Below, piece by piece: positions 8,557 through 15,316 of a DNA stretch of 22,726 nucleotides (its first letter is position 1; each line of letters starts with the position of its first letter). Both the position numbers and the translations under genes were made by a program. The stretch comes from a virus. Location of the stretch: positions 1-22,726 of the IMG/VR virus record IMGVR_UViG_3300020407_000013. One strand, written 5' to 3'. Under the pieces are notes generated by a model. That model saw only the letters and a program-made list of their open reading frames with translations. It searched no databases and was not told the DNA's origin.

Positions 8557-9198
8557 TTATATGAAGCCATTACTGTTGCCACCTCTAAGTAAACTACCAC
8601 TTGCAAATGTTCTTATGTTAAACTTATCTTTAACAGCTTTTGGTGGAAGTTGAGGTACTATCTCTACAGATACTAGCGATAGTGTAGGCACAGCAATCAT
8701 TTCACCGCCTATATCTACTTCTACATAGTCAGTATCTTCAGGTAATGTGTATGTAAAGTTTCTAATTATACATGGAACATTTGATGCATGTACAGAACCA
8801 TAACAACTAAATTTTAGTATTGGTGGCGGAGTACCTGCTCTATCGCCTGCTTGTACGCCGAAGTCTGCTTTTGTACAAACTTTAAAGAAATGGAAAGCCG
8901 CTGCTGTATAACGTGCTTCTTCTTCTGTATTTGAAGGAAACAATGCTGTTACTGACATTGGAGGATTTGGTGTGTTTATATAATAATTTTGTTGATATAT
9001 AGATCCTGCTACATCATATGTACCATAATTTGCATTATGTGACATTTGAATAGTAGGAGTTAGTGGAAAAACTACTCCGCCATCTTTTACAAGTGGGTTT
9101 AATATACTTCGTTCGTGAGTTAATCTACCATCACCTAAGAAAAATGGGTTACCTGGTTGTTTCATTACTAACCTTGCTTTGTTTGTTATACCTGCCAT
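8557..9198 (-). CDS. Baseplate/tail-tube junction protein, gp48/gp54-like
   Basis: The 213-residue protein fits the gene called gp48 (tail-tube cap/initiator) in marine T4-like phages, where it sits beside gp53. Visible features are an N-terminal basic part, IQMSHNANYGTYDVAGSIYQ (50-69), TPNPPMSVTALFPSNTEEEA (76-95), a central helix with FFKVCTKADFG, and a C-terminal beta region (NFTYTLPEDTDYVE). The assignment is from recalled family features and order; T4 gp48 (364) and gp54 (320) are longer, and which of the two it replaces is open. It starts within the stop codon of the nucleotidyltransferase gene (TAATG), so the two are translationally coupled. Confidence 0.6.
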   Translation of the reverse strand: MAGITNKARLVMKQPGNPFFLGDGRLTHERSILNPLVKDGGVVFPLTPTIQMSHNANYGTYDVAGSIYQQNYYINTPNPPMSVTALFPSNTEEEARYTAAAFHFFKVCTKADFGVQAGDRAGTPPPILKFSCYGSVHASNVPCIIRNFTYTLPEDTDYVEVDIGGEMIAVPTLSLVSVEIVPQLPPKAVKDKFNIRTFASGSLLRGGNSNGFI

Positions 9199-9809
9199 TA
9201 TGTTAATCTATCCTCAATAAAACGAAAAACTTGTTCATCAAATTTTCCAAAAAACTTTGTAAATGCTTGTTGTTTTTCTTTCTCGTCAATTACTTTAGCC
9301 ATTGTTTCACGGAAATCACTTGCACTCATTCCACCCTGCATTAATGGTGCTACATATACGTAACCTCTTTCATTTGCAGTAGGAATTAATTCATCCATAT
9401 TATCTGGCATATCGTGTAAGAATCCTGTGCCTCCTGTTGCAAGTCTATTTGCATCTTTAGCACCGTATACAAGTATTGTTGCAGTAGTTTCTGGGTCTTT
9501 TCCAACTGCTGCCAAGTCTGGTCTGTATGGATTAGTTTTAATAATCTTGTCACCAGGTATGTTAAACATCTTATTCATAATGCTTGCCTTTTCACTAAAT
9601 GTAAATGGATCGCTACCGTAGTTGCCTTGCGAATGGGCTTTCATAGCTTTTTGGCCAAATGTTGTGGCGATAAATACATTAGCTGCACCGAACTTTTGGA
9701 CGAGATGTTTATATACATCATTATGTCCTTGGTGCATAGGTTGGAAACGACCGCCATAAAATACAGCTATGTTGTCAACACCTTCTTTTAAAATATGTTC
9801 AATTAACAT
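9198..9809 (-). CDS. HxGH nucleotidyltransferase (NMN/cytidylyltransferase-like)
   Basis: This 203-residue protein belongs to the HxGH nucleotidyltransferase superfamily, which adds AMP or CMP to phosphate-bearing substrates. Seen directly: GGRFQPMHQGH (19-29) with HxGH at H26-H29, and the second signature SASDFR (162-167, the usual ISxTxxR). A GAKDANRLATGGTG stretch at 116-129 lies in the substrate region. NadR/NadM-like NMN adenylyltransferases and glycerol-3-phosphate cytidylyltransferases share these motifs, so the substrate cannot be named. It is the first gene of the leftward baseplate operon, behind late promoter 9840-9832 with GGAGAG 9 bases before the ATG. Late timing and coupling to gp48 suggest action at virion assembly or late NAD metabolism; this is inference. 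Confidence 0.82.
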   Translation of the reverse strand: MLIEHILKEGVDNIAVFYGGRFQPMHQGHNDVYKHLVQKFGAANVFIATTFGQKAMKAHSQGNYGSDPFTFSEKASIMNKMFNIPGDKIIKTNPYRPDLAAVGKDPETTATILVYGAKDANRLATGGTGFLHDMPDNMDELIPTANERGYVYVAPLMQGGMSASDFRETMAKVIDEKEKQQAFTKFFGKFDEQVFRFIEDRLT

Positions 9810-9831
9810 GAAACTTTACTCTCCGTTCGTA

Positions 9832-9840
9832 GTATTTATC
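9832..9840 (-). promoter_or_regulatory. T4-type late promoter for the baseplate operon
   Basis: The minus strand reads GATAAATAC, the same 9-mer found at 16441-16449 and 20482-20490. With T4 spacing RNA would start near 9827 and give a leader of about 17 bases that still contains the GGAGAG ribosome site (9824-9819). It lies back to back with the sigma70 promoter of gp55. Confidence 0.72.
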
Positions 9841-9856
9841 AATTTAAAAAAACCGG

Positions 9857-9885
9857 TTGACGGACATCGGCCTATGCCGTATAAT
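9857..9885 (+). promoter_or_regulatory. Sigma70 promoter of the gp55-gp47-gp46 operon
   Basis: TTGACG (9857-9862) and TATAAT (9880-9885) are separated by exactly 17 bases: five of six and six of six matches to the bacterial consensus. An A-tract (9846-9852) just upstream could act as an UP element. The start would be near 9892, giving a leader of under 20 bases with AAGGA (9897-9901) before the gp55 ATG at 9910. Such a promoter is readable by unmodified host polymerase, so the operon is probably early. Confidence 0.88.
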
Positions 9886-9909
9886 GCTTACTAACAAAGG
9901 AATATTTCA

Positions 9910-10824
9910 ATGGCTAAATCAACAAAAACTTTTTACTTAACAAACAAAGATTTGTTAAGAGAAATACATAACAGCAAGATGTCTTACTGCTGGTCAAAGG
10001 ATGACGACTTTACTCATTTCGATATTATTGTTACTGGCTTTGAGGAAATTACGCAAGAAGCGATTGCCGAAGCTAAACAAAATAGAGCATCAAGATTGCA
10101 AAAACTAGCACACCAGGTAGAGGTTAAACGTTGGGAACAAGGTTTAACAGGAAAGAAAACTAAGCCAAGAGCAGCAGATTTTGCAGTTGACATTGAAACT
10201 ATTAAAGACAATGATATAGTAGTAAGAGTAATGACGTTTGATCATGTACCACTAGAAAACAGAAAGAATAAACCAAAAACAGAAGCAGACTTACATTCTA
10301 AATGTAACTTCCCACCATTTAAGCACTATGCTATGATGCGTGGTAAATGGAATGAAGTGTCACGAAGCCATTGGGAAGGTGGTAAAGACAATGGTCACTT
10401 TAATGTACATCATGGACAAACAACAGATAGTCTAGCAAAGATGTATATTAAATTATGTGAACGTTATAGTATGCGAGGGAACTGGCGTGGTTACACATAT
10501 GTAGATGAGATGCGTGGCCAAGCATTATTACAACTTGCACAAATTGGATTGCAATTTAATGAATTAAAAAGTCAAAATCCATTTGCTTATTATACCGCGG
10601 CAATTAATAATAGTTTTACAAGAGTTCTGAATTTAGAAAAACGTAGTCAGAATATTAGAGATGACTTACTAGAAGAAGAAGGGCTAAACCCAAGTAATAC
10701 AAGGACATTCAATGCTGAATGGGCCTCTCATCTTGAAAACATAAAAAAACTAGCAGAACAAAATCCAACCTTAAAGAAAAGCAAAATAACAGAATACACC
10801 GAAGACGAAGAAACAGGAGAATAA
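9910..10824 (+). CDS. gp55: Late-transcription sigma factor, gp55-like, with large internal extension
   Basis: gp55 replaces the host sigma and directs RNA polymerase to TATAAATA late promoters in T4. The C-terminal half (about 178-290) has the sigma-region-2-like core: DSLAKMYIKLCERYSMRGNW, then a GYTYVDEMRGQALLQLAQIG stretch, NPFAYYTAAINNSFTRVLNL, and a tail with FNAEW. The N-terminus (FYLTNKDLLREIHNSK, 8-23) also recalls the start of T4 gp55. Between them lie about 150 residues (24-175) not present in T4 gp55 (185 residues; 304 here), including a basic stretch and a His/Trp-rich part (HWEGGKDNGHFNVHHG). It is the first gene of the early operon and is followed immediately by gp47 (TAAATG junction, with GGAGA at the end of this gene). 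The gp55 identification is supported by the late boxes around it. Confidence 0.82.
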   Translation: MAKSTKTFYLTNKDLLREIHNSKMSYCWSKDDDFTHFDIIVTGFEEITQEAIAEAKQNRASRLQKLAHQVEVKRWEQGLTGKKTKPRAADFAVDIETIKDNDIVVRVMTFDHVPLENRKNKPKTEADLHSKCNFPPFKHYAMMRGKWNEVSRSHWEGGKDNGHFNVHHGQTTDSLAKMYIKLCERYSMRGNWRGYTYVDEMRGQALLQLAQIGLQFNELKSQNPFAYYTAAINNSFTRVLNLEKRSQNIRDDLLEEEGLNPSNTRTFNAEWASHLENIKKLAEQNPTLKKSKITEYTEDEETGE

Positions 10825-11847
10825 ATGTTTTTTGATAAAGCGGTGATCTTTACTGATATTCACTTTGGTATGAAGAATAACAGTAGATATCACAACCAAG
10901 ACTGTGAAGATTTTATTATATGGATGATCAATGAAGCTCACGAAAGAGGCATCAAAAAATGTTTCTTTTTAGGCGATTGGCATCATAATCGTGCTAGTAT
11001 CAATGTTAGCACACTAAATTACACCACTAGTAACTTACGAAGACTCAATGAGAGCTTTGACGAAGTCATAATGATTACAGGTAATCACGATTTGTATTAT
11101 CGTGAGAAACGTGAAATTCATAGTTTGTCAATGATTGAAGACTTTAAGAAAATAAAAATGATAAACAATGAAATGTTTATTGAAGATGGTGTAGCATTTA
11201 TTCCATGGCTATGTGACGATGAGTGGAAAAAATTAAAAGAAGTAGAATGTAAATTTATGTTTGGTCATTTTGAATTACCAAACTTTTATATGAATGCTCT
11301 TGTACAAATGCCCGACCACGGCGGACTTAAAGCAGAACACTTATCAAAACCTGAAAAGGTTTTTAGTGGACACTTTCACAAACGCCAAGTACAAGGTAAT
11401 GTAATTTATCCAGGCAACTGCTTCCCCCATAACTATGCTGACGCATGGGATGATGAGAGGGGTTGTATGTTTTTAGATTGGGATGGAACAATTGAATATG
11501 CTCAATGGCCAGATGCTCCTAAGTACAGAACTTTAACATTAAGTAGATTAATAGACGATCCAGACAAATACCTATCTAATAAAACGCATTGCCGTGTAAG
11601 TTTAGATGTTGGCATTACATATGAAGAAGCAAACTTTATTAAAGAAACATTTGCTAAACAATATGACTTGCGTGAGATTGCTCTTATGCCTAGTAAAAAA
11701 GAAGAACATACAAACGACTGGAACAAGGGTGTAGACATACAAGTTGAGAACGTAGATAGTATTGTGCTGTCACAACTTGAATCAGTACAAAGCGATACTA
11801 TTAAAAAGAAACTACTAGTAGATATTTACAGAGGGCTAACAACATAA
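10825..11847 (+). CDS. gp47: Recombination endonuclease subunit gp47 (Mre11/SbcD-like)
   Basis: gp47 is the metallophosphoesterase nuclease partner of gp46. The pair resects DNA ends for recombination-dependent replication. All expected metal-site motifs are visible: DIH (D11, H13), GDWHH (50-54), GNHD (86-89), a FGHFE histidine (H148) and GHFH (182-185). The length of 340 residues equals the T4 protein closely (339). It begins directly after the gp55 stop, and gp46 begins directly after its own stop, so the subunits are made from one message. Nothing is missing and the protein should be active. Confidence 0.95.
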   Translation: MFFDKAVIFTDIHFGMKNNSRYHNQDCEDFIIWMINEAHERGIKKCFFLGDWHHNRASINVSTLNYTTSNLRRLNESFDEVIMITGNHDLYYREKREIHSLSMIEDFKKIKMINNEMFIEDGVAFIPWLCDDEWKKLKEVECKFMFGHFELPNFYMNALVQMPDHGGLKAEHLSKPEKVFSGHFHKRQVQGNVIYPGNCFPHNYADAWDDERGCMFLDWDGTIEYAQWPDAPKYRTLTLSRLIDDPDKYLSNKTHCRVSLDVGITYEEANFIKETFAKQYDLREIALMPSKKEEHTNDWNKGVDIQVENVDSIVLSQLESVQSDTIKKKLLVDIYRGLTT

Positions 11848-13623
11848 ATGCTAATAATTAAGAATATCACCGTAAAGAATTTTATGAGTGTGGGTAACGT
11901 CACACAGGCTGTTCATTTTGATAATGCAGGATTAACACTTGTATTAGGTAACAACCTAGACTTGGGTGGAGATGGTTCACGTAATGGCACAGGTAAGACA
12001 ACAATTATTAATGCATTAAGTTATGCATTGTTTGGTAGTGCGTTATACAGTATTAAAAAAGATAACTTAGTTAATAAAACTAATAATAAAAATATGATTG
12101 TTACTTGTGATTTTGAAATGAATGGCATAAGTTATCGTATTGAACGTGGACGCAAACCTAATGTATTTAAGTATTTGGTCAATGATGTGGATAGCAATGA
12201 CGATGGTATTACAGATGAAATGCAGGGCCAAGGTAGAGAAAGCCAGCACGTAATTGAACGAACATTAGGTATGAGCCATACTATGTTTAAGCATATTGTT
12301 GCATTAAATACATACACTGAACCATTTTTAAGTATGAGAGCAAATGATCAGCGTGATATGATTGAGCAGTTGTTGGGTATTACACAACTTAGTGAGAAGG
12401 CTGATATTCTAAAAGAGCTATTAAGGAATACTAAAGATACAATAACAGAAGAAACATATAGACTTAAAGGAATTGAAGATGCCAACGATCGTATTAATAA
12501 TAGTATTAAAGATCTTGAGCGTAGAGATAAGGTATGGACTTCTCAACTAGAAGAACGTATTCAAGAATACACTAGTGAAATACAAGCGTTAGAACACATT
12601 GATATTGATAAAGAAATACAAGCACACGAAGAATTTGCTGAATTTAATGAAAAGAAAGACCAAATAGATACTTTAAACGCCGAAATAGCTAGACTTACAA
12701 GTAGTTCCGAGCGTGAACAGAGGCGTTTAGATAAAGCACAAGACGACTTAACTTCTACATTAGAACATAAATGTTATGCATGTGGGCAAGATATTCATGA
12801 TGAGCAACATGATAAAATAGTTTCTCAAAAAACAGAACTTGTTGACGAAAGTCAAAATCAAATTAAAGACGAGAAGGAATTAATAGAATCATACACAAAC
12901 GCAATTAATGACATTGGTGAACTTGGAATTGCTCCTATAATAGAATATAATACTTTACAAGAAGCATATAAGCATCAAAGTAAAATAGATAAACTACAAT
13001 CATCATTAACTAGTGCAGAGAAAGAAACTAATCCATATATAGAACAAATTGATATTTTGAAAGACACAGGGTTACAAGATGTAGATTGGGATGAAGTAAA
13101 TAGACTTGAAGAACTACGAGAACATCAAGACTTTTTGTTAAAACTATTAACTAATAAAGATAGTTTTATTCGTAAAAAGATTATTGAGCAAAACTTACAA
13201 TTCTTAAACATACGTTTAGAATATTATATTACACGACTTGGGTTGCCGCACGAAGTAGAATTCCAAAGTGACTTAACTGTAACTATTACACAACTTGGAC
13301 AAGATTTAGACTTTGATAACTTGTCACGTGGCGAACGCAATAGACTTATACTTGGACTTAGTTGGGCATTCCGTGATGTTTTTGAGAGCATGAACCATCC
13401 TATTAATTTTGTTTGTATAGATGAACTTGTTGATAGTGGTATGGACACAGTTGGTGTTGACAGTGCATTAGGTGTGTTAAAGAAAATGGAACGTGATAGA
13501 GAAAAGAATATTTTACTTATTTCACATAGAGATGAATTAGTGGGCAGAGTTAGTCGTGTGCTACAAGTTACTAAAGAAAACGGCTTCACTACATTTGATA
13601 CTGAAGTGGACATAGTAGATTAG
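11848..13623 (+). CDS. gp46: Recombination endonuclease subunit gp46 (Rad50/SbcC-like ATPase)
   Basis: gp46 is the SMC-type ATPase that clamps DNA and controls the gp47 nuclease. Seen in the sequence: Walker A GSRNGTGKTT (43-52), a long coiled-coil-prone middle (about 180-450), a zinc-hook CYAC motif (C309 and C312) at its apex, the ABC signature LSRGER (492-497), Walker B FVCIDE (521-526) and an H-loop histidine in LISHRDE (H560). The 591 residues compare with about 560 in T4. An Asp-rich loop in the N-terminal lobe (DVDSNDDGITDE, 123-134) is unusual and looks like a metal-binding loop, but no function can be claimed. The ATG follows the gp47 stop without a gap. Confidence 0.95.
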   Translation: MLIIKNITVKNFMSVGNVTQAVHFDNAGLTLVLGNNLDLGGDGSRNGTGKTTIINALSYALFGSALYSIKKDNLVNKTNNKNMIVTCDFEMNGISYRIERGRKPNVFKYLVNDVDSNDDGITDEMQGQGRESQHVIERTLGMSHTMFKHIVALNTYTEPFLSMRANDQRDMIEQLLGITQLSEKADILKELLRNTKDTITEETYRLKGIEDANDRINNSIKDLERRDKVWTSQLEERIQEYTSEIQALEHIDIDKEIQAHEEFAEFNEKKDQIDTLNAEIARLTSSSEREQRRLDKAQDDLTSTLEHKCYACGQDIHDEQHDKIVSQKTELVDESQNQIKDEKELIESYTNAINDIGELGIAPIIEYNTLQEAYKHQSKIDKLQSSLTSAEKETNPYIEQIDILKDTGLQDVDWDEVNRLEELREHQDFLLKLLTNKDSFIRKKIIEQNLQFLNIRLEYYITRLGLPHEVEFQSDLTVTITQLGQDLDFDNLSRGERNRLILGLSWAFRDVFESMNHPINFVCIDELVDSGMDTVGVDSALGVLKKMERDREKNILLISHRDELVGRVSRVLQVTKENGFTTFDTEVDIVD

Positions 13624-13628
13624 ATATA

Positions 13629-13784
13629 GTGAATAAACAAGAAGAATTAGATTTAGAAGATGGGACAAATCCCGAATATGTATTATTACATGCACCAAAT
13701 ACAATAAAAGAATCAGAGCTAGGTATAGATACTTTAGAGATGATTAGGAAAACAATTAATGAGTGGATCAAGGAACAGCAATAA
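13629..13784 (+). CDS. Small acidic hypothetical protein, 51 residues
   Basis: A GTG-started frame begins 5 bases after the gp46 stop and ends in TAA at 13782-13784. The start gives MNKQEELDLEDGTNPEYVLL; the end is helical (DTLEMIRKTINEWIKEQQ). No good Shine-Dalgarno is visible, so expression would rely on coupling to gp46. Its last 26 bases overlap the start of the GIY-YIG gene, whose ribosome site (AGGAAAA, from 13746) lies within it. Short accessory proteins after gp46 are common in T4-like phages. I do not recognise the family. It is real if translated by coupling; otherwise it is a spacer. Confidence 0.55.
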   Translation: MNKQEELDLEDGTNPEYVLLHAPNTIKESELGIDTLEMIRKTINEWIKEQQ

Positions 13785-14208
13785 TTGCCCATGGACTTAT
13801 AATAATGTTGTAGTAGATGAATTACCTACAGATGTTGAAGGATTTGTATATGTAATTACAAATCTTACTAATAATAAAAAGTACATAGGTAAAAAACTAG
13901 CAAGATTTAAAACAACCAAGCCTCCACTTAAAGGTAAAAAGAATAAAAGACGTGGATTTAAAGAAAGTGACTGGAGAGACTATTGGGGCTCATCAGATCA
14001 TTTAAATGCAGATGTACTTACACTTGGTTCGGATAAGTTTACTAGAGAAATTTTACATTACTGTCCTAGTAAAGGTGTGCTAAGTTACATGGAAGCAAAA
14101 GAACAATTTGACCGTAGAGTATTAGAAACTGATGAATACTACAACGGCATTATTAACGTAAGAGTAGGTAGTTCAAAAATTCTTACGGAACACTTGAGAA
14201 AGGGTTGA
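13759..14208 (+). CDS. GIY-YIG family endonuclease
   Basis: The 149-residue protein has a GIY-YIG nuclease core: GFVYVITN (28-35) for the GIY strand, KYIGKK (41-46) for YIG, a basic segment (about 47-66), DYWGSSDHLNADVL (74-87), which corresponds to the conserved SG/GS turn in Seg and I-TevI relatives, and the catalytic-glutamate position in SYMEAKEQF (E112). It is short, with little room for a separate DNA-binding domain, so it could be a free-standing homing enzyme of the Seg type or a DNA-degrading enzyme. Its ATG overlaps the 51-residue gene by 26 bases, and its TGA stop (14206-14208) lies inside the -35 box of the next promoter. It is the last gene of the early operon. Confidence 0.72.
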   Translation: MSGSRNSNNCPWTYNNVVVDELPTDVEGFVYVITNLTNNKKYIGKKLARFKTTKPPLKGKKNKRRGFKESDWRDYWGSSDHLNADVLTLGSDKFTREILHYCPSKGVLSYMEAKEQFDRRVLETDEYYNGIINVRVGSSKILTEHLRKG

Positions 14209-14233
14209 CAACACACTAAACTCTTGTTATACT
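14205..14233 (+). promoter_or_regulatory. Sigma70 promoter of the 14.2-14.8 kb non-coding region
   Basis: TTGACA (14205-14210, a perfect match) and TATACT (14228-14233) are separated by 17 bases. The -35 box contains the stop codon of the GIY-YIG gene. Transcription would start near 14240, where no gene begins for more than 600 bases, so the first product is an RNA without an obvious reading frame. Confidence 0.82.
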
Positions 14234-14239
14234 AACAAA

Positions 14240-14735
14240 AGTAGTGTTTTAACTCTATTATCAGCTAATAATTAAAGCATCAGATAATTAATAGTATAAA
14301 ACCAAAACTCACACAGACATAAAGTCCAGCAATTAACGGCACCAATTTAAACACAACCCCAGGCTAATAAAAACTAACACAGGCTACAAGGCTCTGACTG
14401 GTTGAGATTCGCTCAACCCACCTTGAGGTTACGTGTACTCACGTGACTAGATACTGGTGTGCCAAACAACGTCAATGCACTGATTTGACAAATCAAAAAG
14501 ATCAAGCTCTCCTAACACATTTGGAACTTGAGGACAGCACAAAGTCGATACTATGGCAATGTGTGTTTCTGCGTTATTAAGCAGTATGTAATAAGGGTAC
14601 AGCGTAACCGCCCTTCCTAGGTGTTAAACTAGGTTTACTATAGTATTGTGTGTGGATATCATTGTAAAGGTATTTTAGCACTTGGCCTGCATAAGGCTAA
14701 GTGTGAATAAAAAATCTTGTAAAAGCAATATCATT
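14240..14735 (+). ncRNA. Candidate structured non-coding RNA
   Basis: No reading frame beyond a dozen codons is seen on the plus strand, while strong helices recur: 14400-14406 with 14412-14418 (7 bp, loop ATTCG); 14428-14435 with 14440-14447 (8 bp including one G-U, loop TACT), itself framed by CACC (14419-14422) and GGTG (14456-14459); 14481-14486 with 14490-14495 (6 bp); 14593-14597 with 14611-14615; 14616-14620 with 14629-14633; and 14679-14687 with 14695-14703 (9 bp, one G-U). A 17-base element occurs twice (14550-14566 and 14637-14653, 14 identical). The 5' end is set by the sigma70 promoter; the 3' end is a guess, since no U-run terminator follows the last helix. I do not recognise the family, and it is not a tRNA, tmRNA or RNase P RNA by eye. 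Confidence 0.5.
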
Positions 14736-14741
14736 AGTTCA

Positions 14742-14749
14742 TATAAATA
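14742..14749 (+). promoter_or_regulatory. T4-type late promoter TATAAATA
   Basis: A perfect T4 late box. RNA would start near 14755, giving a leader of about 112 bases for the gene at 14867. This leader contains two hairpins (14808-14814 with 14819-14825, and 14834-14840 with 14844-14850). Confidence 0.68.
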
Positions 14750-14807
14750 AGTATACAAACACTTAAATCACTATTAACTAAACTAAAGAGCGTAGCAAGA
14801 ACAGCGA

Positions 14808-14850
14808 ACAAAGCGTTAGCTTTGTGAAGCTGATGATGTCGTAGACATCA
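14808..14850 (+). promoter_or_regulatory. Two leader hairpins upstream of the 149-residue gene
   Basis: ACAAAGC/GCTTTGT (14808-14814 and 14819-14825, loop GTTA) and TGATGTC/GACATCA (14834-14840 and 14844-14850, loop GTA) are each 7 perfect base pairs, with 8 bases between them. The second ends about 10 bases before the ribosome site. No U-run follows on either strand, so these are not terminators; they could protect the late transcript or control translation. Confidence 0.45.
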
Positions 14851-14866
14851 ATTATAATAGAGAAGT

Positions 14867-15316
14867 ATGTATATGACGTTGGACGAATTTCAGATTAAAT
14901 TTTTAAAATTTGCAGAAGAATCAGTAGAACCTTTAAAGGGTGACGGATATCCTGTATGTCCGTATGCTAAGAGTGCAAGAATTAAAGAAGCATTACAGTT
15001 TATTGATGCACGTGAAGATATTACGGTTTTAGAATCATTTGACCATATTAAGTATCAAATGGCTATTGCGTGGTTGGGAGATGTAGATGATATGTCTTCT
15101 ATAGAAAAAACGTGTGAAGAGCTTAGAGAAAAACATCCGCACTTATTATATTTTACTAGTACAAGAACAAGTGGACATTTTGTAAAGAATTTTACTGACT
15201 GTGTGTTTGTTCAAAGAAAAAGCGATCTACTGGAGAAACGTAAACATTTACACAATAACACCACATATTATGACAGTTGGCCAAAAGATTATTATAATCT
15301 AATAATGGGCCATTAA
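14867..15316 (+). CDS. Hypothetical protein, 149 residues, CPYA motif
   Basis: A soluble, mixed-charge protein that I cannot assign. Distinct stretches are GYPVCPYAKSARIKEAL (27-43), AWLGDVDDMSSIEKTCEEL (68-86), and a C-terminal half with STRTSGHFVKNFTDCVFVQR. The single CPYA near the N-terminus and a second Cys near residue 112 could matter for metal or redox function, but no family is claimed. Two start codons compete: ATG 14867 and ATG 14873 (same frame). AGAGAAG (14859-14865) is only 1 base from the first but 7 from the second, so the true protein may be two residues shorter. The gene stands alone, behind a late promoter, and its stop abuts the stop of the converging tail-chaperone gene. 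Confidence 0.72.
   Translation: MYMTLDEFQIKFLKFAEESVEPLKGDGYPVCPYAKSARIKEALQFIDAREDITVLESFDHIKYQMAIAWLGDVDDMSSIEKTCEELREKHPHLLYFTSTRTSGHFVKNFTDCVFVQRKSDLLEKRKHLHNNTTYYDSWPKDYYNLIMGH

Noticed and set aside
9669-9677. GATAAATAC on the plus strand inside the nucleotidyltransferase gene
   Set aside because: It lies within coding sequence of the opposite strand; about one chance copy of this 9-mer is expected in an AT-rich window of this size.
14399-14460. Possible tRNA around the 7-bp and 8-bp hairpins
   Set aside because: The loop ATTCG on a 7-bp stem does not match a T-arm (5 bp with TTCRANN), and no 7-bp acceptor stem or anticodon arm can be arranged around it.
14830-14858. Sigma70 promoter with TATAAT at 14853 before the 149-residue gene
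   Set aside because: The -35 candidate (CTGATG, 17-base spacing) matches only three of six, and RNA would start almost at the ATG; the late box at 14742 explains the gene better.
14209-14866. Group I intron next to the GIY-YIG gene
   Set aside because: No conserved intron core could be seen, and both flanking genes are complete, so there is no split exon for it to join.
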